Assembly (NCBI GenBank): GCA_914767715.1
Contig: OU612072.1
Location: 19,904,001-19,968,000 of the forward strand
Direction of reading: 5' to 3'
Source: Membranipora membranacea
Lineage: Eukaryota; Bryozoa; Gymnolaemata; Cheilostomatida; Membraniporidae
Length of the DNA stretch: 64,000 bases
Shown here: piece by piece, positions 48,501-61,163 of the stretch
How the letters are laid out: each line of letters starts with the position of its first letter
Position numbering within the stretch: the stretch's first letter is position 1
The notes under the pieces: model-generated
Told to the model about the DNA's origin: nothing
Databases searched by the model: none
The model's input: the letters and a program-made list of their open reading frames with translations, nothing else
Program-made: the position numbers and the translations under genes

Positions 48501-51500
48501 TGTCCGAACTGATCCTAAAAATCAGGTTATGAAATCAATACACCTGGTGATGACATCATTATTGTCAACTAGTAAAGTGGGAACCATTTCACTCTGTCCG
48601 CAGCTTATTGTCTTCACACCCTGATTTGGCGAACAGTTTGTGCAAATTGTTTGCTGATTAGGTGACAATGCCAAGATTACAGCCTCAAATCTCGAGTTTT
48701 AAGCTATACAGAATTCAATAATAGTGGCTTAAATATGCAAAAAAAGCTATTGATAAATTAAAGGTATTTCAACGCCCTTAAACTGATTAGAATTACTACT
48801 ACATGCTAGCTGAGAGCACATCTCGGGTACCATCACATACTTTAGCCTGTTTGGATGTTTAAAAATTTGAAGTGCAGACAGTTTAACTGCATTTTATTAC
48901 GTGATTCAGAAAAACCAGAGCTTTAGTTTGAGCAATTGTTTTGCTAATTTGGAAATTGATACGGCTATACCAAACATGGTAAGTTGGACTGACACATTTT
49001 AACTGTTTTGATGGCTGCTAGTCATCATATTGAAGACTTTGATAGTGATTTAAGACATTGGGGAAACTGAATCTAATGATTACATTGATGAGATCCTGAA
49101 TGAAATTTCGGATGTCTTTTCTTTTCAGGTTTGGTTTACTGCCACGAGAAAAAGTTTAAATCGAATTTTGCAAGCTCGCTTAATTGCGGCGTGCGTGCAG
49201 GCAATGGACTTTATAAAAGCAATGATAGCTACCCTTATGGCATACGTGTTTATGAGACTCCTTTCTCTCATAAAGTAGAACAAAAAGGATGTGATGTTAT
49301 AACTCATGAGTCACATATTTCACCTATGCTTGGTAGGTGGTAAGCATAATATAATGCTACATTACTATTCTGGTTGATTATGCCAATTCATCAATGAAAC
49401 CCTATCTCATGAAATACTTTTGACTTGGAGAACTGAATATTTGCATGTGGGCGTTCTTACTAGAGATTATTTTGATGTTTACAAACATATCAGACAGAAC
49501 ATACAATTGTCAATTATCATCTCTGTTACTGTAGATGAACTGTGTTTTTACCGAAAAAAAGTCTGCGTAATATATTTTTTGTCTTAGGGACCATCAACTT
49601 CAACAGAAATAACGAGGTAACATCAATTACCACCAAAAATCTTGAGTCATAAAAGTGTTCAGAGTTCAACATTCTGTTTCAGTTCCAGAGATCATGTATG
49701 AGGAGTGTTCAATAACACTTGAGCCTGGAGAGTATATCCTTAATGATACAAACATCAGGCCTGCAGATAATCTTGCTGAAGCCCATTGGTATTATACTAA
49801 ATTGGGCCAACCATTCCATCATTATGGTGAGCATGAATAGAGCTTGCCTGTCTCAACAAGCTTTGTTCGGTGGAGAGGTAGAACAAAGTTTGTCAACTCT
49901 TGCGCTGCTCGATGTCGAGCAGCTGATATTAAATATAGTCTTCTCTTGCGAATTGGTAGATAACTTCTATACCACACTAATCAATTTGTATGGGCAAACG
50001 AAGTTGTATTCCCGAAAGATATCTGCGTCTTCCTATACAAATTGATCCGTGTGATAAAGATGTTATGTACCCAGTCGCAAGAGAAGACAGTATTTATTAT
50101 CGGCTGCTTGACATTGATCAGTGCAAGGGTTGACAAGCTCTCCCCCCCCCCCCACACCGAACAAAGCTTGTTAAGACAGGCAAGAAGAGACCATCCAATT
50201 CGATAGACAGTTTTCTGAGCTCTGATTTATGCCTCAATTTGGAGTTGCCCTCTCTCCAGTTTGGTAATTTTAACCCACGCCGCATAGGAAAAACTTGTTG
50301 AAAGAGGGTTATCTTGAAAACCGCTAATGTAAAGATAAAAATGAATCAGAATCTGCACCATTGAAAACCCTGGCAGGGTTTCCAAATCATTGGAGGCTTG
50401 AATATTGATCAATCTTAATTTTAGTGACGAAATTCATGTAAAATTCTGCCAAATTGTCCGCAAAACAGCCAGAAAATGCTATAACTGACTATCCAAATAT
50501 TAAAATTATTTCCCAAATTATGTCCATATGAGTGTTCAATGGTGCAGATTCTGAATCAAAAATCATTTTTATCCTACCTTAAGCGGCTCTCAAGATAAGC
50601 CTCTTTTCAGCACGTTTTTCCTATGTGGATTGTGTGTTAAAAGTAATTAAACTGGAGAGAGGACAACTTCAAATTGAGGCCTACATTCGAGCTTAGAAAT
50701 TGTCTATTGCATTAATCTTAACATTCACTAATTGGCAAGCTTAGGAAAGAGCTTCAAAAAGTCCAATAAGTTTCGTGTTAGAGCTTTTATTGTGCCTCCC
50801 CATATTTGTTTACATATTGAATATCTCATTTACTTTAGAGAACCAAGGCAACATTTTGAATGACCTATAGACACAGATGAAACCAGGGTCTTTAAAAAAA
50901 TTGTAGATTCTGTTTCAACTGTTCACAACCACTAAGGTTGGCTCCCTTGATGACCTACAAATAAAAAAATTTATTTAACCTTTTGGTAAAGCTACTGGTT
51001 TCATCTGTGTCCATAGGCCAGTCAAAAGTTTGCAATGCTGCTCTTAATTAACTGAGAGCTTCAAAATGATATGAAATATGGGGCGGCGCAACTGTAGCTT
51101 CAACTTTGCATAATGTCAAACAGGATGTCAATAATACCATAATCGTGTCTGGAAATATTTTTAAGGTCTTTGCATAATTATAAAGCCACTTTGATTAATT
51201 ATCGAGCACACAGGAACTTGATAGAACAAGATGCCCACAAGTTAATTAAAAGAACCTGTTTAACTCTGCAGTTGTTTGTCTATCTTTTGTGCTCAATTGT
51301 TATTAAAATAGCTTGGTATGTTAAATCTTACAAAACAGTTGTTATGTTTACAAAATGTCTTCTTAAACTACTGTTGCCACGCAGGGAAATGTATGTTTTT
51401 TGATATTTTAATAGCCCAAAACTTGAAATTATCAGGCTGCAATCTCAGCATTGTCACTCAATGGGCAAATAATTTGCACAAACTCATCTTCAAAATAAGG

Positions 51501-52825
51501 GTACAAGATTAATTATGTAGCTGATATAATGCCGTAGTTACCTTCATATACATAAAAATATTGATGCCATGAGCAAGCGCGTCATATTAGTATCCCGATT
51601 TTAACAATCAGTTTGTGTACAATATATGCCAATTAGTCGACTATGCTGAGATTGAAGCCTCGAATAGTTTTCTTTAAGCTAAACAGAATTGAAAATGCAC
51701 AAATTTTTTTTTATGGACAGCAGCAGCCTAAAAACATCGTTTCGGATATTGACTATGATTGGTAACTGATGGTAGATTTCAAATCATTTCAGCAACTAAT
51801 AGAAATCAGTACAACATCATCTGCTCAGATCAAACACAAACCCCCCACCTAAACATGAGCTATATCTAAAGTCCTAAATGTGGTGTGGTATCTATTGTCT
51901 GTCAGACACTCTCTATAATTCAAGATAGTATTGTGACATTGATGTCTTTATGGCAACATACAAGAACTTTCCTAAGTTCTAAGAGTACTAATCAATCTGT
52001 ATACAGGAAGAAACCTTTCATTCGACTCACCAAATAATAGCTTTAAGGAAACACAAATATTGTACTGTTCGGAACTTGGAAAAACAAAGCTTAATTGTGT
52101 AAAAGTGAAGGCCAAGTTTGCCGTGGAAGTGGAATCCATGACAACTGACAATGGCAAGTTTGTGACAGATGAAGAAGCGATGACAACCGATGGAACAGGC
52201 AAAGGCGGTAATATGCTATAAATGTCAACATCTGGAATTTGTGTTTTCATGAATACTTGTTTAAACCCCAAACAACATGAGTGATGACTCAACAAAACAA
52301 TTACCTGAATATAATAAGCATCAGTTAACTCTGTCATGTCAGAATAGCTGACTTTACAGCTTTTTACTGATCTTCTTGATGTTTGCCATGTACATTATGG
52401 TGACAAGAGCAATGTTTGAATCTTTGTTAATATGAATCAAGTTGACAATGAGAATTGTTATAACAAAATGATGTAGGTATTGTATGAAGTTATTTTCTTG
52501 AACAGGAATAAGCACTGCAACGACTATAGCCATCACACTGGTACTGATTGCTCTGGTGGTTGGAACAGCTGTCCTTTTGGCTGTGAAATATAGATCAAAT
52601 AGGGCTAAGGCACGACGTGGCCAGATTAAACCGAAGACAAGGGCAGCTTTTGAACCCAAAAATAATACCCACCCTGATAAAAAAAGGAGTCGATTGTCCA
52701 AAGACAAAAAAGGAATGTCAAGTTCAACTACCAAATTTGCTTGGCAAGCTGATCAACCTCATCGAAAAGGAAGGAGTAAGACGCCTGGAGAAAGCAAAGG
52801 AAAATCATCAAAGCTCAATCACTAA
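45559..52825 (+). CDS. single-pass membrane receptor with Ig-like ectodomain
   Basis: Exons: 45559-45702, 46016-46268, 47423-47568, 49129-49332, 49683-49826, 52007-52207 and 52506-52825 (TAA). Nearly all boundaries are phase 1, as usual for extracellular modules. The exons seem to pair up into three Ig-like domains: first halves of 144, 146 and 144 bp, second halves of 253, 204 and 201 bp. Domain 1 shows the Ig pattern GIKLKCEG, TWLRW, GSLILKI and FVICLAW. The last exon has a transmembrane helix (TIAITLVLIALVVGTAVLLAV) and a Lys/Arg/Ser-rich tail of about 80 residues with no TIR, kinase or ITAM-like motif. The signal peptide exon was not found. Problem: exon 46016-46268 reads openly in phase 0, whereas its neighbours require phase 1 in and phase 2 out, so it holds sequence errors, frameshifts or a splice I mis-set. 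Confidence 0.65.
46535..47288. repeat. inverted-repeat element with both halves tandemly duplicated
   Basis: TTAAAGGGCAACCAAGG starts the element at 46535 and recurs near 46682. The complement CCTTGGTTGCCCTT occurs at the end of two right-hand units, near 47050-47063 and 47272-47285. The left half (about 147-159 bp) is present twice in tandem and the right half (about 223 bp) twice in tandem, giving an A-A-B-B layout inside one pair of inverted ends. It sits in an intron of the Ig-receptor gene. Confidence 0.85.
48387..48727. mobile_element. MITE (yTTAAA-target family), copy 2
   Basis: Flanked by TTTAAA (48381-48386) and CTTAAA (48728-48733). Internal blocks GTCACCTAAT and CAGTTTGTGCAAATT match the MITE at 19532-19889. 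The terminal repeats are degraded (CCACCGCTA and TAGTGG). It lies in an intron of the Ig-receptor gene. Confidence 0.75.
50203..50707. mobile_element. foldback MITE with long inverted arms, copy A
   Basis: Starts ATAGACAGTTTTCTGAGCTC and ends with an imperfect complement (GAGCTTAGAAATTGTCTAT). The arms pair imperfectly over well over 100 bp, including CCTCTCTCCAGTTTGGTA and its complement. Two relatives lie at 56633-56974 (5'-truncated) and 58881-59395. No coding capacity. It sits in an intron of the Ig-receptor gene. Confidence 0.85.
50776..51104. repeat. second foldback element
   Basis: CCTATAGACACAGATGAAAC (near 50862) and its near-exact complement (near 50999-51018) form the inner arms. 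The outer parts with CCCCATATTT and its complement pair more loosely. A single half of a related element is seen at about 33674-33790. Confidence 0.7.
51368..51728. mobile_element. MITE (yTTAAA-target family), copy 3
   Basis: Begins CTACTGTTGCCAC directly after CTTAAA, as in the copy at 19532, and ends with a degraded GCAGCAGCC before TAAAA. It shares the internal CAAATAATTTGCACAAACT and ATCAGTTTGTG blocks. It lies in the last large intron of the Ig-receptor gene. Confidence 0.7.
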
Positions 52826-55800
52826 TTTTGGCTATCAATCCTATCACATAGAGAAAACCAAAAACAGAGCAATGACAAAATCGGTCTCTTGCTATTATAA
52901 CCTGACTGAAATGTCTTGAAGGCACTATAAATAACTACATTAATATAATTAGAATAACATTATACCCATTTGTTATTATTCTCTCAAATTTATTCTGGAT
53001 ACTTTGCATCCCTCTTTATTTAAGCCCACTCTATTGTTTCACTATCGAATTGTGTTTTGCGGGATCTGACATCACAATGTGTCTCATAAAGAATCGAGAC
53101 TCACAAGCAATCACTTCCTCATTCAGCAGCATTTCTAAACGTAGCTGTCACAACATGTTCTAAGTAATGTATCCTCACTAATTAAAATAAACTCAAGTTT
53201 CAGGAATTCACAAGTATTGTGATCTTTACTCAGGATCTTAGAATACAGGAAATAAGAAGGCAGTAGTAAACATTAGCATGGTAAAGATTAAGAATATATT
53301 TACTCCGATGACGAAGAAGGAACCACTAACAATAGCATTGCAGGGGGAAGCCTGGTATGACTTCAAACCAACATGTCTTTGTATATGAATGCAATATTAC
53401 TTTTTACCAGAATTGTAAGGCTATGTCGAAACTAATGCTGCATACAGATTTGAATTACGATTACCCGAATTGAAATAAGGTACAATATTATATTTTTGGT
53501 CATTTAAACTATCCGTAATATTGACATCTAATATTACCAAATCCTGTGCAAATTCCAAATGACTACCTGTCCACAAACAGTATTGCCAGGAACTCATAAA
53601 TTTTCAACGTTCCAGGGCCGCGGATTAGAAATAATATAGAATGAGCAAGAATCCTTGAGGGTCCCAAGCTTGTGCCTTTACAATTTACAGAATTTTACTG
53701 AGTACGGACAATTCACTTCACTTAGCTATCTAGGGAATGAATATGTCCTACCGCCCTTAGATCTAAGGGAGTGATTACAGCACGAGTCAAGTCACCATTA
53801 GTGACGTTTTCATCCTTTATTATGTTCGCAGGTTAAACTTGAGGCCAAATTACCATCAGGGATTGTACAAATGGCATTACGGCTCAATCGCTCTACTGAG
53901 TTGTCTTCTTCCATTCACATGAGGGGACAACACTTTGGTCTAATATCCCAGATTGCCAGACTGATGATTAATTGATCCAATAAAACATGTGCGCATTATA
54001 CTAAGTAATATCATTATCTTCATATTATATTTCACTATTTAGAGCAGCATTTCCTAGTACGAGTGAAGTTACAAATGAGGTATAATACTAATTTAATTTA
54101 TAACATCATTTCTGGCAATTAGCAGGAAAATTGGCCACAACAAAAATATGCAGTATGATGAGACTTTACTGAGCAAGATAATTAATACGCCTCACCTCAG
54201 CGTTATAAATATTTAAATCTGTGCCCTGGTGAACCATTTGGAAATAAAGTTAACTTTTACAGTAAGTCGCATTGAGCAAAAAAAAGATTAAGCTGCCTAA
54301 CATCACTCAAATTTGTTCACTGTGCTCCCTAGGGACACTAATACTTGTGGATTTTGGATATCTTTGACTTTCAATAACATCAAGTTATATTAAGTTAAGA
54401 CTAATATGCCAAGAGTGTATTATTTGGTTAGAATAGCTAAATAGCATGAATATGCATTGACTCTGTTCGTCTTTATCAAGTCCTAAGGGATATGTTGTGT
54501 TATTGGTAGAGATTATGAAGGAGATGTATATACCTGAGGGTGCTGGGGGGCCAAAACAATCATCTGTGAAAGCTTCAACAAACACACGACTTCTGCGGCG
54601 CTAATAGCCTGGCAGTGAATAGCAAGCGCCCGCTAACTGATTGCGCATCTCACCATACCCATCACCTCCTATGGCGTCTTTTGTGTTATTGGTAGAGATT
54701 ATGAAGGGATAACACTAATACTACCGTTTTCATTGGCAAATTTCTACGTGTTATAATGTTCAGAGCCCATAAAGAAATGTAAAGCCAAGACATGTGAGCA
54801 GTCCTTCTTCACTACAGCCTGCCTAAAATCATACCTCCATACCACTATGGGCAAGGCTCAAAAACTCAGCCTCTGAACATTGCATGTTTTAAATTTGTTG
54901 CAGAGGGGCGTTAGGGTTTGACCTTGTGAAGTTTTCCTCTCTTTTACAAGGTCATGCGATTCATCCAAATGATTTCTGCGTTAAATTTTGGCAAAGAAAT
55001 TGTTCACAAATACTTTTCTCATTATTTTATTCATGGACAATCTACCAAAACCACATATTTTTCACATATCAAGCTCTGGTCCCCCCTTCCTGGGACTCCA
55101 ATGGAATCACAATAAGAATTTGCTGTCAGCTATTGACCATCCTCTGCAATAAGTTCACTGAATTATTCAATTCCTGTGGCCAAAACACTGGCTCTATCTT
55201 CCGAGACTTTTCTAGGGGAAGCCCAACACTCCCTAGCGTGAAGGCACCCAACCCGCCTGGCCCTGTTGATGACAGAACAGGATGTTGCCCAAAATCCTCA
55301 TACTGGGAGTGTGATACTTCCTAGAAAGTATCCTAGATGTGAGGCCATAAAGAACCTCCTGAATTTGAGTTTGCAGCAAGTTGCCCAAACTGAAACAGAC
55401 ACTAATCACCCATTGGCAGTGCATTTGATCTCAACCAATAAGACCTACAACTTTAAGAACCATGGGCACAAGCCTGGATATTCCCCACTCTGTATCGCAA
55501 GTAAAATTTGCCCAAAAAAAGTGTTGTGGCCAAATGCAATGCTCCCCAACAAAAATGACCAAACCCGAAATAAGTTGGGGCATACATATTCTAGCTCGTC
55601 CTATAGTCCACCTTTCATCCACACCACAGCACTCATCTCAGCTGCCTGTATAGCTGTTAATCTTAGAGAGATAAATTCAACTCACCTCCAGGGCTACCAC
55701 TGAATTTTATGGTGCCACAACTGTCGAGCCTTAGCTGTCTTCGAACAAGAGAAAGTCACAGAATAGTAGGATCAAAAAATTGTGAGTAAATGTGGCCTTT

Positions 55801-56632
55801 TGAAATTTGAGTTTAAATGACAGCTAAGTTGTTGACAAACTTTGATGATTCGCCATGAGAGTTCTGCTAATATGGTACTCCTCTGATCCGGTGGCCGACC
55901 TGGCTCCTGCCAGTTTAATAGAGTTGATGGGCGACTTTCTATTCATACCTGGGTACAAGAGTTAGTAACACCTCAACGTCAATACATACATAACCTAATA
56001 TTATCATTTACATAACATCAAGAGTGACTGAAATAAACAGGTTATTATTTGCTACCTTAGTGAAACCACTGTCATTCTCAACTATGTTTTTGAAGACATT
56101 CTATTCATTTAGATGGCCATTATGTAGGATCATGCTGCGAATAGCCATAATTATATAATATTTTTAATTTACAGAGTTATGTCGGGTTCTTTGAAAGAGA
56201 TATAACATAGTGATGGAGGCTGGGTATTATATGACTTTAGGATCATAACTTTTGATTCATAATTTTTGTTTATCTATGGTTAGGTAGTCTTTGGTCTGGC
56301 TTACCACAGACATAAGATCTTAGTGGGCATATATTGAGTATTGACATAGGTTCATCATGTTGATTATTACAAGCTTAGTATGCTATTTGCCCAGTCTTGG
56401 CTCAGCAACTACTCTACTATTGAAATGACGTCATTTCGTTACTATAACCAAAGATTATATATACTTGTAGTCATTGCTATAACACATGCTATTACACCTG
56501 AGTTCCAGCTTTGAGAACTAGGTAGTTTGAGACTTTGAAATTTAAGATAACTCAAAATCATCGCTACGGAGCACATTAAAAATGGATGATATGATAGTAA
56601 GCAATAAATGATCAGCGAAGTTATATTTTTGC
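52826..56632. other. 3' flank of the Ig-receptor gene and non-coding region
   Basis: A canonical AATAAA at 53186-53191 lies about 360 bp after the receptor stop. Overlapping open frames at 54926-55703 are long for this AT-rich DNA (132 and 145 codons in different + frames, with partial minus frames as well), but resemble no family I know; they may be an old element. The rest shows nothing. Confidence 0.4.
53186..53191 (+). terminator. candidate polyadenylation signal of the Ig-receptor gene
   Basis: AATAAA about 360 bp downstream of the TAA at 52823-52825, on the sense strand. Position and sequence are plausible, but the cleavage site cannot be seen. Confidence 0.4.
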
Positions 56633-56974
56633 TCCTGTGAGACAGGGTTTCCGAATCATTGGAGGCTTGGATGTTGATAAATCTTAATTTTAGTGACAAA
56701 ATTCATGAAAAATTCCTAGAAATTTGTCCGCAAAACTGGCAGAAATTGATACATTTGACCATCTGAATGCCAAAATTATTTCCCAACCTATGTGCCTATC
56801 AGCTTTCAATGGTGTAGAGTATGAATCAAAAATTATTTTTACCCTATCATAAGTGGTTTTCAAGATAACCCTCTTCTCAGCACGTTTTTCCTATACGGCA
56901 TGGGAAAAAGTACCAAACTGGAGAGAGGACAACTCTGAATCGAGGCCTAAATCAGGGCTCAGAGAACTGTCTAT
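56633..56974. mobile_element. foldback MITE, copy B (5'-truncated)
   Basis: Starts inside the element (TGTGAGACAGGGTTTCC) and runs to the terminal GAGAACTGTCTAT. It matches the right two-thirds of the copies at 50203-50707 and 58881-59395. Confidence 0.8.
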
Positions 56975-58880
56975 ATGTCCCTTTTCTACTTTCTGTTACA
57001 GCCTCCGTCTAACAGGGCACGAAAAGAATCAACAAGGTGTTTGGAAGATTCCGAAAGATAGTTCTCAAATTCCTCCCAGTTCCCGATATTAAACCTTTTT
57101 ATCTTATCTTATCAGATATTAAAACTTATTTTGACACCTTTTTTAGTGGTTATTAATTAATAAAATGCAGAATTATTGCATGATGATTTTCAAATTGATG
57201 TTTTAAGATGTTAATAATTATGATCTCATTATGTTGCACACTACTTGTCTTTGATACAGAGTTGAAGAAGTTATCATTTCGATTTAATTCTTGACAATTA
57301 AAAAATATGTATGGAAAGCTCAAATTCAATTTTTATAGTAGACTATCATGCACAGTAGGAAATGATCGCAATCCCACATGAGGTTGCTGTTGTAGCCGTC
57401 GCAATAAGATTAGCATGACCTTTTAAGCGAGATCACTATAAATGTGCATTGAAATATGTTTTGTCGTAATACTATGGCCATATTGACAAAACATTACTTT
57501 GCCATATAAATCGGCTTCCTCTTACGGACAAAACTGCACCATCATTCTGTAATGTTATTTCATAACATTTTTATAACATCGAAATCTACTGTCACCTGGC
57601 GATATTGTAACGTTATCAAATAACGTTCTAACAATGTTGGGTAACAACATTTGATAGCTGTGAATCAATAACATTTGAAAAAAACATGGCCATAATGTTA
57701 AAATGTGTCCACAGTTTTCGCAATCATGACATCACACAAAAATGCTCTGGCGAGAAATCTTTAAGGTTATAGAAACGCTATCATACTGGAATAGGAATGT
57801 TGGCCGTTTGCTGGGCAGTGCAATTCAAGAGTTGAGGAATCGTTATATATCTAATTTCCTAATACTAGGATGCCTACGCCATTTGACTTGCCCAAAGTCA
57901 TGTGGGGTCTGTGAAGAGAAGAACACTGGAGAAGATATTTATTTTTATCTCCTCACTATAACTATCTTTCTCTAGCCGGGAGAAGTGTAATCATTCTCAG
58001 ATCACTGTGCAAAATCGGTTCCTATTCAGAGCTTCTTCCGAGCGGGAGAATGATTGTATAAATAGATAAAATTATACCTACATTGTATAACTACAATTGA
58101 ATTGAATTCAACTACATTGAATAATTATAGTTGCATAATTTTGCCAGGAATGTTGTATAATCATTGTATAAAGTGGAATAATGAAGGTATAAACATGATT
58201 ATTCAGTGTATAATCAATGAATAAGAACGGATTTTGCACAGTGGATAGGCTGCACAGGGTTTGTTTTAAAATTCTCCACTCACTCCCTGACAGTAGTATG
58301 TAGAATCTGACCAAACGAATTGAATTTGATTCGTCATAAATGATATGCTATTTAAGGGAAGAATGGTATAGCTAATTGAAAGACCCACTGTTTTCGATCT
58401 AATCCTAGGCTGTTCGCTTTCCCACAGAGACAAATAACAACTCATCCCCATGCTTGCTAAGAGATATGATTGCTCATGGTCACAGTGCAATCCCAAGTGA
58501 AAGTCTCTCATCATGGGAGAAAGCACATGATCAAGCAGTTGTCTTCTATAGTGATTGAAGGCACCCCTTTTGTCTTAGGCTCTTGATTACACAATGTGTG
58601 TTTGGGTTTTATTTTGAGGGCAACGCAGTACTAGTTGGTTAGCCTAGTCTAAATGTCTTTACTAAGTATAATAAGATCATAAATGAGACTCTTTGGAACG
58701 ACAAAGACAGAGCAAAATTTTGGATCTCATCTTGTTTGGTTTACCAGAGTCAAAAATACTAAATTTGGGGTTAGCGTACAGGGATACATACAAAGGCCTA
58801 TAAATAAGTATTTATTAAACAGGGTTAAGGTCATTGAACAATGTTGTGAGAGTGAGTGACACTATTACTGAGTGAGTGGA
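56975..58880. other. non-coding AT-rich region
   Basis: No gene recognised. Repeated TAACATT/AACGTTA motifs occur at 57490-57690, and short inverted ATTGTATAA/TTATAGTTG motifs at 58080-58210. Short ORFs at 57742-57975 and 58266-58526 resemble nothing. Confidence 0.4.
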
Positions 58881-59395
58881 ATAGACAGTTTTCTGAGCTT
58901 ATATTTATGCCTCAATTTGGAGTTGTCCTCTCTCCAGTTTGGTACTTTTAACCCACGCCGCACAGGAAAAACCTGCTGAATGAGGGTTATCTTGAAAACC
59001 GCTTATGGTAGGATTAAAATGATTTTTGATTCAGAGTCTGCACCATTGAAAACCCTGTGAGACAAGGTTTCCAAATCATTGGGGGCTTGAATGTTGATAA
59101 ATCTTAATTTTAGTGAGGAAACTCGTGGAAAATTCTGCCACATTGTCTGCAAAACAGGCAGAAAATGCTATAATTGACTATCCAAATACTAATATTATTT
59201 CCCAAAAACTATGTCCATATGAGTTTCCAATGTAGCAGATTCTGAATCAAAAATAATTGTTATCCTATTATAAGCGGTTTTCAAAATAACCCTCTTTCAG
59301 CACGTTTTTCCTATGCAGTGTGGGTTAAAAGTACCAAACTGGAGAGAGGAAAACTCCGAATTGAGGCCTAAATCAGAGCTCAGAAAACTGTCTAT
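58881..59395. mobile_element. foldback MITE, copy C (complete)
   Basis: Starts ATAGACAGTTTTCTGAGCTT and ends GAGCTCAGAAAACTGTCTAT, the best-preserved termini of the three copies. Both arms carry the block CCTCTCTCCAGTTTGGTA or its complement. The middle is an AT-rich spacer. Confidence 0.85.
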
Positions 59396-61163
59396 TGTTT
59401 ATAAATACAAAATTAGTAATAAATTAGGGCAAGGGGTTTTTACTTCTTGATATAGCCTAGGCCTACTAAGGGAGCAATCAATTCAATGACCGAATAAGTG
59501 AATGAGTTAGATAGATGACACTCTCCATTTCACGGGCCCATGTTAAAAGTTCTTACCATAATGGAGTTGTTACAAATATTTTCATTGTCTATTGACACTC
59601 TCCTTTTCTCGTAGAAAACAGAAGAGGAGAGTTCAGAGGTAATGCAACATAATGATGGTGGCAATCATGTACAGCCAAAGCTATTAAATTTGGTTACGTT
59701 TCTTACTACTATCTATCCATTATTATAGATAGTAGTCACGCACTGCTAGTCGGTGAAAATAGTGACTATCTCTTTATCTGTGCAATTAACAGTACATGGA
59801 AACAGCTTACACTATCCTTTATCTGATCGCCAAACATGACTAGCCTCCTTTCGCCCTGCTTTAAAACTGACAGAGAAAAGCTTGCTAAAGTTTAATCAAA
59901 GTTTGCTAAAGTTTAATCATGTTTAGGAGTAGGAGGTGGCTCAGTTGGTAAGAGCACCGGACTTCAACACGCAAGTGTTGAAGGTCGTGGGTTCGAATCC
60001 CACTGTAGTCCATCTTCTACTGGGGATTGGTTGGTCCCCCTGGTGTGCTCCGACCTGCCTGCAAACAGAGAGCAAATTGGCGCAGATATTGCGGCCTCGC
60101 CAATAAGGCAAGGTGATAAGACATCGGATTTTGATCAACCTTAATCAACCTTTTAAAAATGAAAGTGACAGCTGAGCAAATTCGCAGTAACAAGCCTTAG
60201 CGTGCCTTTACAGGCAGATCGAAGTGGTATTCATGACCCGAATTAGTCTAAAGACTGCTGCGAAATAATTAATCAAGAACCTTGATCACAATATACCCCA
60301 ATCTCTACTATAGCTTCTGGAAAATGGGGTATCTCAGAAGCTTTGTTAGAACTCAGTAATATCCTTCTTGATAGCAATTTCCTGAAACATCAAATTTTCC
60401 TGAGCCAAACAAATTTCAGGGTTAAATCTGTTTCCAAAGGAACAGAACCAGGCCATAGAAATAACAGGTCCTTACCCATAGGTATGAGAGGGCTCTTTAC
60501 CTTATTCTCTCTGACATAACACACTTTGGGTACAGGGGAAACCCTGACAATTATTAATTTACTAAGGTTTTGTCACCATTGAGTTTTGTATTTAGATTGA
60601 TAATAAGGTAAAATATAGGACAACTTCAGCTTTACTACCAATGTTGCTGTGAGTTTCTAAGCAATCTATTAAGGAGTAGTAACATTTTCTAAAAAGAAAG
60701 GAAGTAGGGGTTCTAAACACTAAGTAGGGTAGCACAGCTCCCTGACTAACTCTGCCGCTGACCCCAATGTAATAAATTTTGACCAAGCATCACACAATGA
60801 ATCAATGGAATCGTGAGGTATAATTTTAAGTAGCTTCTGTCACTATAATCACTAAGGGCCCATACTGTAAAGTAATGCGACCTGGTTTTACTTGTAAGTT
60901 CATTAGACACAGGAATCTTTTTTCTTGTCATACGTCTTATGATGAAGACACGAAGAAGTCAACACCAGCTCAGCATACGCTCCTCTTTTAGTCTTAGTTG
61001 GATAAACCAGCCTATTGAATGGAAGAGATACAGAAATCAGCTGACAGTTTTGAAGCTAATCTATGAAGCTTTTAATATATGTAAAACGACTAAGAGCAGG
61101 CATAGGCGGTTCAGCAGTGCTTTTCTATTTATAGTATAAAATATCTAATATTGTATCACTCAC
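59396..61163. other. non-coding region containing a tRNA-like sequence
   Basis: Apart from the tRNA-like segment at 59933-60012 nothing is recognised. A short inverted repeat ATAGATAGTAG near 59703-59736 is present. Confidence 0.4.
59933..60012 (+). repeat. tRNA-derived SINE head or tRNA pseudogene
   Basis: GGAGGTGGCTCAGTTGGTAA contains an A box, and GGTTCGAATCC a B box, with a well-paired T arm (GTGGG/CCCAC) and a D arm. The middle contains an extra stem (CTTCAACAC/GTGTTGAAG) instead of a normal anticodon arm, and the acceptor stem pairs poorly. Further sequence with no gene follows. A SINE head is the better reading. Confidence 0.55.

Noticed and set aside
54926-55703. Two overlapping + frames of 132 and 145 codons
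   Set aside because: They overlap in different frames, with partial minus frames as well, lack recognised motifs and clear splice sites, and look like chance openness in less AT-rich DNA or an old element.
59933-60012. Functional tRNA gene
   Set aside because: An extra stem replaces the normal anticodon arm and the acceptor stem is poor.
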